From assembly GCA_014529385.2 (NCBI GenBank), contig CM043959.1, forward strand, positions 7,677,026 to 7,741,025: a stretch of 64,000 nt of DNA, written 5' to 3'. Source of the stretch: Adiantum capillus-veneris. Its lineage: Eukaryota > Streptophyta > Polypodiopsida > Polypodiales > Pteridaceae. This document shows positions 1 through 9,539 of the stretch, in pieces. Position 1 is the stretch's first letter. The number at the start of each line of letters is the position of its first letter. Both the position numbers and the translations under genes were made by a program. The notes beneath the pieces are model-generated. The model was given only the letters and a program-made list of their open reading frames with translations, had not been told where the DNA came from and did no database searches.

Positions 1-23
1 TCAGTGGCGACATTAAATACTCG

Positions 24-87
24 ATCCACTCTTCAAATCAATCATGCTAAAACACGAGGATCCCTGTAGTCTGTCGAGTATATCATC
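24..87 (-). other. Micro-inversion in RT, copy 1
   Basis: About 64 bp of RT coding sequence sits here in the opposite orientation to the surrounding pol. Read on the minus strand it gives DDILDRLQGSSCF followed by IDLKSG, which is the normal RT text found in forward orientation in elements A and B. The joint at its left jumps straight from RNase H text (about 1-23). The boundaries are approximate. Confidence 0.8.
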
Positions 88-850
88 AGATCCAAATCGC
101 GTCGGGAGACGTCTACAAAACAGCCTTTCGGACGACTTTTGGATTATTTGAGCTTTTGGTGATGCCTTTTGGCCTAACCAATGCTCCTGCGACATTTAAC
201 CGGATGATGGATACGATTTTTCGAGAGTACAAACTAATTGTTGGCACTTTCTTTGACGACAACATTGTTTTCTCCAAGGATGAGGCAAAACATAGAGATC
301 ATCTGCTTCAAGTCTTTCAGGCATTACCAGATCACAAGTTAGAGATTAATGCGAAGAAAAGTGAATTTTTCCTACCAGAGACACTTTTTGGGTGTCAGCA
401 GCAGGAGTGCATATGGATCCGGCCAAGATAGACACTATCCGTGATTGGCCCGATTTGAAGAATGTCCATGAAGTTAGAAGCTTCTAGGGATTGTGTTCCT
501 ACTACAGGCGGTTCATTAGAAAGTTTGCAGAGGTTGCTTCCCCTTTGCATATCTTGACACAGAAAGGAGTCCCTTTCTCGTGGGGACCCACAGAAGTGAC
601 TGCCTTTCAGGAATTGAAACAGAATTTGACTACAAAACCAGTTTTTGACTTGGCCTGATTTGCAAAAGTCGTTTGAAGTATATTGTGATACTTGTGGTCG
701 TAGTCTAGATGCGGTCTTAATGCAAGAAGGCCAATGTCATTGCCTATGAGAGCCGATTGTTTTCAAGGCCGGAATTGACAGCACAAATTTGTGAGAAAGA
801 GCTTTTGGCAGGTATCCATGCTCTTATTCAGTGGCGACATTACCTACTCG

Positions 851-914
851 ATCCACTCTTCAAATCAATCCTGCTAAAACACGAGGATCGTTGTAGTCTG
901 TCGAGTATATCATC
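851..914 (-). other. Micro-inversion in RT, copy 2
   Basis: This is the same inverted RT segment as at 24-87, in the second unit of the tandem duplication. The minus strand reads DDILDRLQRSSCF. The flanking junctions are identical to those of copy 1. Confidence 0.8.
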
Positions 915-3131
915 AGATCCGAAACGCGCCGGGAGACGTCTACAAGACAGCCTTTCGGACGACTTTTGGGTTATTTGAGCTTTTGGTGATGCCTTTTGGC
1001 CTAACCAATGCTCCTGCGACATTTAACCGGATGATGGATACGATTTTTCGAGAGTACAAACTAATTGTTGGCACTTTCTTTGACGACAACATTGTTTTCT
1101 CCAAGGATGAGGCAGAACATAGAGATCATCTGCTTCAAGTCTTTCAGGCATTACAAGATCACAAGTTAGAGATTAATGCGAAGAAAAGTGAATTTTTCCT
1201 ACCAGAGATACACTTTTTGGGTGTCAGCAACAACAAGAGTGCATATGGATCCGGCCAAGATAGACACTATCCGTGATTGGCCCGATTTGAAGAATGTCCA
1301 TGAAGTTAGAAGCTTCTAGGGATTGTGTTCCTACTACAGGCGGTTCATTAGAAAGTTTGCAGAGGTTGCTTCTCCTTTGCATATCTTGACACAGAAAGGA
1401 GTCCCTTTCTCGTGGGGACCCACAGAAGTGACTGCCTTTCAGGAATTGAAACAGAATTTGACTACAAAACCAGTTTTTGACTTTGCCGGATTTGCAAAAG
1501 TCGTTTGAACTATATTGTGATACTTGTCGTCGTAGTCTAGATGCGGTCTTAATGCAAGAAGGCCAATGTCATTGCCTATGAGAGCCGATGTTTTCAAGGC
1601 CGGAATTGATAGCACAAATTTGTGAGAAAGAGCTTTTGGCAGCTATCCATGCTCTTATTCAGTGGCGACATTACCTACTCGAAGCCGATTTTACGGTTTC
1701 CACAGATGATGGGAGTTTACGCTACTTCTTGTCACAGAAGCAGCTATCGGAAAAGCAGCTGCGGTCGGCAAACATCTTGTCACAGTTAACTTCCGGATTG
1801 TCCATGTGCAGGGATAGAAGAAATTGGTGGCAAATACCTTGTCCCGAAAGCCGTTGGTTCTGGCTATTTTCCGCGATACATCATAGGAACTTTAAAGATA
1901 TGGTCGGTCAGTACGCCACAGAACAGATTTCGCATATGTATTCAGTTGAATACAGAAAGGGGAGATAGTAGCGGACTATTCCATTCGGAATGGCTACTTA
2001 ATGAAGAAAACCATGTTGTGCATTACACAGCCATTGAGGGAAAAGGTTCTAACCGAATGCCACTGTCCACCTTTTACGGGTCACTGATGCATTGCTACCA
2101 CCTTGAAAGGGATAGAGACATACTTCTTTTAGTCGAGACTCAAGACAGATGTGCACGAGTTTGTGTGCAGTTGCTTGGTATGCCCGAAGGTCAAGTTTGA
2201 CATGCATAAAGCACAAGGATTGTTACAGCATTTACCCATACCCACCCGCCCCTGGGAAAGTTTTGAATGGATTTCATCTCCTGAGAACACAGCATGGGTA
2301 CGACTATTTATTGCCCAGGTCTTTAGATTACATGGCATGCCTGAGACGATTGTCTCCGACAGGGACCCCAGGTTGACAAGTTTGTTTTCGGACGCCTATT
2401 TGGGGAGAACATAGGCACGCGGTTGCAGTTCTCGTCATCGTTCCACCCGCAGACTGACGGGCAATCAGAGATTGCTAATTCAGTGAAACACGTTTGACTC
2501 TAGGATGGGGAAGATGCCATTTCTACGAAGGTTTTCTACCCTTCCTTAGCACGAAAGATAAGATTTTTCTTTGAAGCCGATCAGTTCATGAGGGACTTGG
2601 TCCGGAAGGCTTTGCAAAAATTTCATGAAAGACAGAAAAAGGTAACAAATCGCCATCGTCGCGATTTGAATTGAAGGAGAATGATTGGGTGCTCTTACGT
2701 TTTGAGAAGGCACGCATGAGAAGGGAAAGGAGAGGCTTCTTTGAAAGCTTAACATGAAATGGTGTAGACCTTCCAGATTTTCCGAAAAGATGAATGATAT
2801 CTCCTTTCGACTGAAGCTGCCAGAATACTTTGAGGATTCACAATGTTTTTCATGTGAGTCTCTTGAAGCCTTTTGAAGGCGATGTGCCTGATGTTCATCA
2901 TCAGGCGATGTGCCTGATGATGAACAACTCGAATTGGACGAAAACGAGCAAATACTCGTTCCAAAACAAAAATTGACACAGAAAGAAAGAAAGAAGGTAA
3001 AGCGAACTGACGGTTTCTTGGTTAAATTCAAGACCTACTTCACATTGGATGCGAAGCGAATGGAGAAGGAAGACCTAGCAGATATTCCTCGGAATGTGAA
3101 TCTTTACCTTGAAGCTTTTGGTTTAGCATAG

Positions 3132-3714
3132 TCTACTCCAAATGGAACCCAAAATTCAGCTTAGCCGGAGATCTGGTGCTGTGGGTTTGGATAAGAGGGG
3201 AGTTACTCCGCTCCTTTGTCAACAGATGCCTCGATTTTTGAATACTAGAGTCACTGATGTCTCTTTGAGCTTCAGGGATACTGAGAGCTGACAGTATTCT
3301 ACTAAATGACTTTATGAAATGGAATTCCAGAATATGAAACTGATTTGTTCTTGACTTGTTTTTAAGTGCAAGAACTGATAGACGAAATGACTGCAGCATT
3401 TTGGTCTAATTGTTCTCGAATAGACATGGTTGCAATAGGGGTTAGTCAATCGGGCATCAATGAGGTCCCGATTGGATCTAGATGCGATCGCTAGCTACAT
3501 TGCCGATAAATCATGGTCTAAGATCCGAATGAATGTTGAATGTCCTGTGATGTCTTGTGATGTCGTGTGAAGTGACTCTCGATTGGTACATGTGCTAGAT
3601 GTGTGTTCCTAGTACGTAGGTACTAACAATCAGTGTCTGCTAAGACGGTTCATGGCCTCTGTCTGTTTTGCAGGCGTAATCGAGGGCGATTACAATGCTT
3701 TCAAGAGGGGGGTA
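3132..3714 (+). other. E 3' untranslated region, decamer repeat and polypurine tract
   Basis: This is about 580 bp of non-coding sequence between the chromodomain stop and the LTR, conserved in elements A and B. It holds a short decanucleotide repeat of the type TGTGATGTCT (about 3,541-3,575, roughly three units here, more in A and B). It ends in the polypurine tract AAGAGGGGGGTA directly before the LTR. No ORF is shared among the three copies. Confidence 0.75.
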
Positions 3715-4388
3715 TGTCACAAAGTGATGACGTGGCTGCCCGAAACCCTAATTTTACTGAAACCCTAACCCGAAAATCAGAAACCCTGATTTTGCTCTAA
3801 CCCTAACCCTGATTTGCTTACGTGGCGGACTGACACGCGGCCTGCTGTACGGACACCAACGTGATTTACGAAAAGCTGGGCAGATTTTGGCTTTTGCTTT
3901 TACTCAACGCAAGAGATGAGAGGGAGAGAAGCTTTTACTTTTATTTTATAAAAGCATAGACAAATGAGAGAGAAAAAGCTTCTGCTTTATTCTAAAAGCT
4001 TTTGATTGGACAGCTTTTTGGAACTTGCTTTATTTTATAAGCAAGAGAGAGAAAGAGCCTTTGCTTTATTTATGGGCTTTTGATTTTCAGCTTTTGGGGC
4101 TCTGCTTTTGGCATCCCTTGTAACTTTAAATATGTGAGCAGGCCTCTCACAACTCAGAGCATTTGGACACAGTCTGAGTGTGAGCGTCTGACCGCACTCT
4201 TGTACTTTGAACTCAGATTAATACAAAAAGAAATACCGAAAGGGGCGCCAGTCTTTGGGGCAAATATCTCTAGGCACGAAACTCCGTCGGGCCAGTGTCG
4301 AATAAATTGTGAACTGTGAATTGTTTGAAGTGGTTATTTGGTGCTGTCGCAATAGATTCTTGACTTGGGAGTATCCAAGTCTGTTACA
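3715..4388 (+). repeat. E 3' LTR (telobox-rich)
   Basis: The LTR runs from TGTCACAAAG to TCTGTTACA, 674 bp, with TG and CA ends. Near its start it contains a cluster of AAACCCTA-type motifs (about 3,728-3,815), which are plant telobox sequences. A block of AGCTTTTG-type repeats follows, then the tract GAAATACCGAAAGGGGCGCC (about 4,230), which recurs in all LTRs of this family. The LTRs of A and B are recognisably the same family. Confidence 0.88.
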
Positions 4389-7300
4389 TTACTCCCATTA
4401 TTGGAAATTTGCGTCTGCATATCCAATCATATGTAGACACAAAAGAATTTTATATCATGCCATTGGAAGGGTGAGATGCGCTACTTGGAATTCCGTGGAT
4501 GTTCAGAGTACATGGCGTGTTGGATGCCTTCGGCAAGACGATCACCCTTCAGCATAGGGGCAAAACTCATGTTTTGGATGTAAAGCTCAAAGGGAAGTTT
4601 GTCCCTATTGTATCTGCTTCGGCTATCACTTCTGTAATACAGAATCATCTTTTTGTGTACTTGATTTTTGCACGTGATGTCTCAGATAATTATCAGTCAA
4701 ATTTATCAGTGTTAGATTAAGAAAGGTCAGCATTTTTGCGAGAGTTTAGTGACTATTTTTCTGATTCATTACTGTCGATTGCCGCTAGAGAGACCTGAGG
4801 ACCATCGGATAGATTTGGTGCCAAGGTGTAGCCCACCAGATAGACCTTCCTATAGGGTTAGCGCGGCGCAGCAGAAAGAGATTAGGGCCAGGTTGAGGAG
4901 TTATTAGAGAAGGGGCTGATACCCTTTTGCTCCCAAGTGCTCCTAGTACAAAAAAAAGGATAATTACTTTGCGTTAAATAAAAATACCATCAAGAATAGG
5001 TTTCCTATTCCAAGGATTGATGATATTCTTCATCGTTCAGAGGGTGCTGCAATTTTTAACAGGATAGACCTTAAGAGTGGGTACCATCAGATTCGTATAA
5101 GGCCAGAGGATGTGCACAAGACTGCGTTCAGAACGACATTGATCTTTATGAGTTCTTAGTGATGCCATTTGGTCTAACGAATGCTCCTGCCACATTCAAC
5201 AGGATGATGGACCAGATTTTCCGCTCGCATCAACAGTTTGTTGGGACATTCTTCGATGACATGATAGTCTGTTCGAAGAATGAAGAGGAGCATAGGCGTC
5301 ACTTGACCATTGTGTTTGAAGAGCTGCGAAGTCACAGGCTACTTGTCAATCCTAAGAAAAGTGAATTCTTCCTGGAAGAGATCCACTTTCTAGGCCACAT
5401 AATCTGAAAGGATGGTGTAAGAATGGATCCTGCAAAGGTCGAAGCTATCAAAACATGGCCAAAGTTGAAGACTGTGCACGATGTCAAAAGCTTCTTAGGA
5501 TTATGTTCCTACTATAGAAGGTTTATCAAGAATCTTGCAGAGATAGCATCACCTCTTCACGCTTTGCAAAAGAAAGAGGTCACTTTCAGACGGACCCAAA
5601 AAGAGATTTCAGCTTTTAGTCTGTTAAAGGAAAAGTTGACTTCGGACCCAGTAATTGTTTTGCCAAATTTCAGGAAGTCATTTCTGGTCCAGTGTGACGC
5701 GTGTGGCAGTAGCATAGGAGCACTGCTAATGCAAGATGGACAAGTAATAGCTTATGAAAGCCGAATTTTGCAAGGGCCAGAGAAGACTATGCAAGCCTAT
5801 GAGAAAGAGCTCTTGGTCGTGATTCATGCGATTTCTAGTTGGAAGCACTACCTCTTAGGTGCTGATTTTGTTGTCCAAACAGATCATCAAACCTTGCGAT
5901 ACTTCTTGAAATAGTCAAAGTTATCCGAAAAGCATATGCGATGGGCAAATATTCTTTCTATGTTCCACTTCCAAATTATGCATGTGGAAGGAAAGAAGAA
6001 TGTTGTGGCTGATGCGTTATCAAGAAAGCCACAAATTTCAGTTGTGTCAATTCCTTATCATTATGAGCTTGATGACATGAAGGAACAGTATGCTACTGAT
6101 GAAGATTTTGCAAGGATCTTTGAACAGTTGCAAGAGGGGCAACACATGAGCATTACCTCCTCAGAGATGGTTTTATGATGATGCATGGCAGACTTTGTAT
6201 CACTAGGCCATTGCGACATAAGGTGGTAGAAAGTCACGTCCCACCGTATGCAGGGCATCGTGGTATTGATGCGACAGTTAAAGCGGTAGACATCCTTTTA
6301 TTGGCCTACTTTGAGAAGAGATGTGGATGCATTAGTGCGAGCATGCGTGATTTGCCAAAAGGTCAAGTTTGACACGCAAAAGGCACCAGGGTTGTTACAA
6401 CCATTGCCGATTCCAGATAAGCCATGGGAAAGCATTGCTATGGACTTTATCTTTGATCTTCCAAGAACGCCGACGGGGAATGATGGTATATGGACCATTC
6501 TCTACAGGTTCACCAAGCAGGCTCATTTAAAATTTGATCAAATGGCACACACCATGGTATGCCACAATCGATTATCAGTGGTCGTGATCCTCGCATGACA
6601 AGTTTATTTTGGAGAGGATTGTTTGATGACAGGGGCACTACGCTCAAATTCTCTTCTTCGTTTCATCCACAAACTGATGGACAGTCAAAAGAGGCTAATT
6701 TAAATGTCTTAGATCTGGTCAAATGCTATTTGTCAGATGATAAGGGCAAGTGGGAACAATATTTGCCCATGCTTGAGTATGCGTACAACAATACGATGCA
6801 TTCGTCGACTAGCAAGGCACCTTTTGAGATTGTTGAAGGCGGCAAATAGGTTTCTCCCATTTTACATACAAAGAACAAAATCTTTGAGACAGATCGAATC
6901 TCGATATGTTGAGAACATGGATGAAATGTAAGATAATTAAAGTTGCCTTGGAGAAGACTCAGGCAAAGCAGAAAAAGGCTGCTGATCGTCACCGTCGTGA
7001 ATTGCTGTTATGACCTGGTGATTGGGTTCTGTTAATGTTTGAGAAGGCAAGGTTAAAGAAGATGAAGGGCAAGGAATGGTTGTTTCCTAAGCTCAGCATG
7101 CGTTACTATGGGCCATTTCAAGTGCTTGATATGATCAGCGACGTGGCTTACAGACTGAAATTGCATGATGCGTGGAAGACTCACAATGCGTTTCACGCGA
7201 GTCTTCTAAGACCCTTCGTGGGTGATGTGCCAGAAGATATGCCAGATGAGGATCAACCAAAAGTTGAGGAACTTAATGAGATCCTGGTACCTAAGCAAGT

Positions 7301-7532
7301 TTTGGCACATAAGGACAGAAAAGTTAAAGAACAGGTTGCAAGACGCTACTTGGTGAAGTTCAAGAACTATCCACCTATGGATGCAAAGTGGATGGAAGAG
7401 CATGAACTGTCAGAGTCACCAAACGTATTGCAGATGTACCTTGATGCCTTTGGGTTACAGCCTACTTATGCCCCAACCCAGATGTGCAAAGGAGGGGTAA
7501 TGATAGAGCTAGCACATCATATGTACATATGA
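4389..7532 (+). pseudogene. D pol remnant (PR-RT-RNaseH-IN-chromodomain)
   Basis: In order: the C-terminal half of the protease (ITPIIGNLRL, IMPLEG, about 4,389-4,730); RT (about 4,800-5,410, MPFGLTNAPATFNRMMD and FFDDMIV); connection and RNase H (5,423-6,010, with DACGSS and a TDHQTLRYFL-type end, stop at about 5,912); the integrase zinc region (about 6,240-6,370); the core (6,380-6,850, reading SGRDPRM where SDRDPR is expected, then SFHPQTDGQS); a tether region; and a chromodomain (7,300-7,450, YLVKFKNYP and WMEEHEL). The RT-RNase H and integrase-chromodomain blocks keep long open stretches, but stops and indels separate them. It cannot make a full polyprotein. Confidence 0.82.
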
Positions 7533-7714
7533 ATTCAGTGTAGTAGATGGAAATGACCAAAGTATGAGGGTCTCATTAAGTCATTTGTATGTATCTGCTA
7601 CAACCTTTCTTGCGGATACATGCGATGATAAAAGAGTGCTAACAACACAAGATCATCAGTGGCATGTATTTTTGGTATTAAATCGAGGACATTTGCGATT
7701 TCAAAAGGGGGATA

Positions 7715-7801
7715 TGTCACGAGAATGTGGCAACTATTAACTATGTCACGAGGACGTGGCAACTGCTAATGTTAATTGATGGTTTCTTTCCAATGATTTT
7801 T
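7715..7801 (+). repeat. D 3' LTR, left piece
   Basis: The first 87 bp of D's 3' LTR follow the purine tract. They contain a short internal direct repeat (TATGTCACGAG at 7,713 and about 7,743). The LTR is interrupted by element C with the duplication TTTTT. Confidence 0.75.
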
Positions 7802-9058
7802 TGTCACGTGACACATCCCAACCCTATGTGTCCGTGGACAAGCTATACCACAGCAAGGTTCAGTCAGTCCAGTCAGTTTAGATTAGCAGTGATCTAGCAC
7901 TTTTGTGAGTCTATTCGTAGACCGTGCATGCCCAGTCACTTAGCATAGATGCATATCCTCCGGTTGCACACGCATGATCATCGGAATTCCCATCAGAATC
8001 CATTAGCATCAGTTAGGGGAATTTTCCAGTGCATTTAGCCTAATTTCCTATTTATTGGGATTTTCACTTATTATTTTTAAGTGACTTTCCTACAAAAGTA
8101 GGTAGGGCAATTTTGCTAAGTTAATATATAAGCAAACCCAACTTAGCACTTTCTAGCAGAAGAGGCAACAGGAGCTTCCCGCTCAACAGGTCCCTTCTCA
8201 GCAGTACCCTCCAGAGCCTAGCGTTTTTGGATAAAGACCTCCGCCGGTGAGTCCTCCTGCACTACCGCGGCAACCCCAGATTTCCCGCATCTTTTCCCCC
8301 TTGCATCATCGCCAAGACCATCAGCAGAATAGCGTTTTGCTCACCTACAGCCTGGCCTATGCAGCGTTTTTACTAACGCTAGGCCTTTGCATCAGATTAG
8401 CCAAATTCAGCCCCTTCCAGGGCAGCGTTTTCAGCCGATGTTCCTCAACTTGGGCAGCGTTTTCAGCAGGTGCAATTCACCCTAAAAACGCAGCCAAAGG
8501 GAGCAGATTTTCAGCGTTTTGTTTTCAGCATCTCAGCGTTTTTGATCTGCAGTTCAGCCCCTTGGAGGAACGCAGATTTTTAGCCTCGGACTCCGTAGCA
8601 GATTCCCCCCAAGAAGGTTGCAGATGGTTCCCCATTTTCAGCCATAAAAACACAGCCCAAAACAGTCATTTTCAACCATCGAAACAGTCCCCGAATTCAG
8701 CGATTAGAAGCCTACAAATTTCAGCCATCGAGTCGTCGTCGTCATCACCATCGTCGTCATCGGCATAGTCCCATTGCATTCGCATTGTACGCCTTAGTGC
8801 AATCAAAGTAAACCACTCTCGCCAACGAGAGTGGGGCCTTCGGAGGAGGGTTTTACAACCTCTCGGTGTCGTATCTCTTCTCTCTCCTTCTCTCAGTCTC
8901 ATTCACTTGCACGCACAATATCCACTCACTTTGTTCGTGACCATAGCACTCTCCATGAGACGGAAAGCTCTCTCTTTCCCTAAGAACTAAAAGAAACCTT
9001 GAGCAATAAAGATCACCAATCTTGAGAAAATACAACATTCATTCCGCTGCACCTAACA
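7802..9058 (+). repeat. C 5' LTR
   Basis: The LTR is 1,257 bp from TGTCACGTGACAC to CACCTAACA. It carries a TATA-type box at about 8,122 and, further in, a degenerate array of the octamer CAGCGTTTT (about 8,220-8,550, at least seven copies). A (TCG/TCATC) run follows at 8,727-8,764. It is highly similar to the 3' LTR. Confidence 0.92.
8121..8131 (+). promoter_or_regulatory. TATA box of C 5' LTR
   Basis: TTAATATATAAGC about 320 bp into the LTR is a plausible core promoter. The same sequence occurs at the matching place in the 3' LTR (about 14,188). Confidence 0.5.
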
Positions 9059-9059
9059 T

Positions 9060-9071
9060 TGGTATCAGAGC
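9060..9071 (+). other. C primer-binding site (tRNA-iMet type)
   Basis: TGGTATCAGAGC lies one base after the end of the 5' LTR. It is the usual plant complement of the initiator tRNA-Met 3' end. Confidence 0.85.
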
Positions 9072-9399
9072 TTTGGAAGTGTTCTGCATTACTCAAGGGA
9101 AGAACCACAAGTTTTTTTTTTTGCTTGTTGCGATCGCACGAACCCAAGTTTACGTGGGCGTGGCAATTCCTAATCGTGTTTTGTTGAAGAGTGACAAGAA
9201 TCCCAAGAAAGAAGGGCTTTCCCCTTGTGTCTCTTTTCACTCATTGAGAGCGGACCGTGCACTTAGCGGCCGGCCAATCGACGTGAGGTGGGAAAAAGCA
9301 ACCTTGGTGTGAGCGCAAGGCCACCAAGGGGTGCGCCTGCAGAAAAGGGTAGAACTCGAGTGAAGAGAAGATCCTTCTCCAATGCGATTTGCAAGCAAA

Positions 9400-9510
9400 A
9401 GAAAACCTCAAGAACCCAAGACCCTCAAGACTCAAGAACCTCAAGAACCCTAGATTCTCACGAATAAAGGACCTCAAGAACCTCAAGACCCTCAAGAACC
9501 CAAGTTCCTC
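9400..9510 (+). repeat. CCTCAAGAAC minisatellite in C leader
   Basis: The untranslated leader before gag contains about ten imperfect copies of CCTCAAGAAC or CCCAAGAC. No coding potential was recognised in 9,072-9,539. Confidence 0.7.
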
Positions 9511-9539
9511 GCGAGCTTAAGACCCCAAGATCATAGTGC

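Larger units (their letters stand above)
1..1658 (+). repeat. 827-bp tandem duplication inside E pol
   Basis: Sequence starting TCAGTGGCGAC at position 1 restarts at 828. The RNase H text then reaches the same point at 1,659, where it continues normally into the rest of RNase H. The two units (1-827 and 828-1,658) differ by scattered substitutions and a few small indels. Both carry the same internal inverted segment, so the inversion predates the duplication. Confidence 0.9.
1..3131 (+). pseudogene. E pol polyprotein remnant (RT-RNaseH-IN-chromodomain)
   Basis: The gypsy pol order is visible but broken. RT fragments at 156-431 and 983-1,276 show the MPFGLTNAPATFNRMMD core and the catalytic motif as FFDDN. 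The RT-RNase H connection and RNase H lie at about 1,320-1,960, the integrase HHCC and core at about 2,010-2,500, and a chromodomain at about 2,940-3,131 ending in WMEKEDLAD. Frameshifts and stops occur in every domain, and the integrase core is shortened around 2,490, where the text jumps into the region before the chromodomain. The RT-to-RNase H part is present twice because of an 827-bp tandem duplication. No functional product is expected. Confidence 0.85.
1..4388 (+). mobile_element. Ty3/gypsy chromovirus E, 3' part
   Basis: The window opens inside the pol region of a plus-strand chromovirus. RT, RNase H, integrase and chromodomain fragments are followed by a polypurine tract (3,702-3,714) and a 3' LTR that ends at 4,388. 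The 5' LTR, gag and protease lie outside the window. The body is the same family as elements A and B: its translated fragments match theirs closely. Element D resumes immediately after the LTR, in the middle of its protease, so E most likely inserted into D. The expected right-hand target duplication would be TTACT at 4,389-4,393; the left copy is outside the window. Confidence 0.85.
4389..7801 (+). mobile_element. Ty3/gypsy chromovirus D (older, split by C and E)
   Basis: This is a plus-strand chromovirus body that begins in mid protease exactly where E's LTR stops and runs to its own 3' LTR start at 7,715 (TGTCACGAGAATG, after the purine tract CAAAAGGGGGATA). The LTR is cut at 7,801 by element C and resumes at 15,137. 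Its LTR differs from that of A, B and E, so it is a distinct family, although its Pol is related. It is the oldest layer of the local nest. Confidence 0.82.

Noticed and set aside
3740..3830. Interstitial telomere tract
   Set aside because: The AAACCCTA units are dispersed and diverged within an LTR, not a head-to-tail array.
5159..5407. RT motif FFDD as an anomaly
   Set aside because: FFDD in place of YxDD is common in plant chromovirus RTs. Only the FFND in A is a loss of a catalytic residue.
8247..8768. 173-codon ORF in C's 5' LTR (and its 3' counterpart)
   Set aside because: It lies wholly within the LTR, is built on the CAGCGTTTT repeats and a TCG/TCATC run, and changes length between the two LTRs through small differences.
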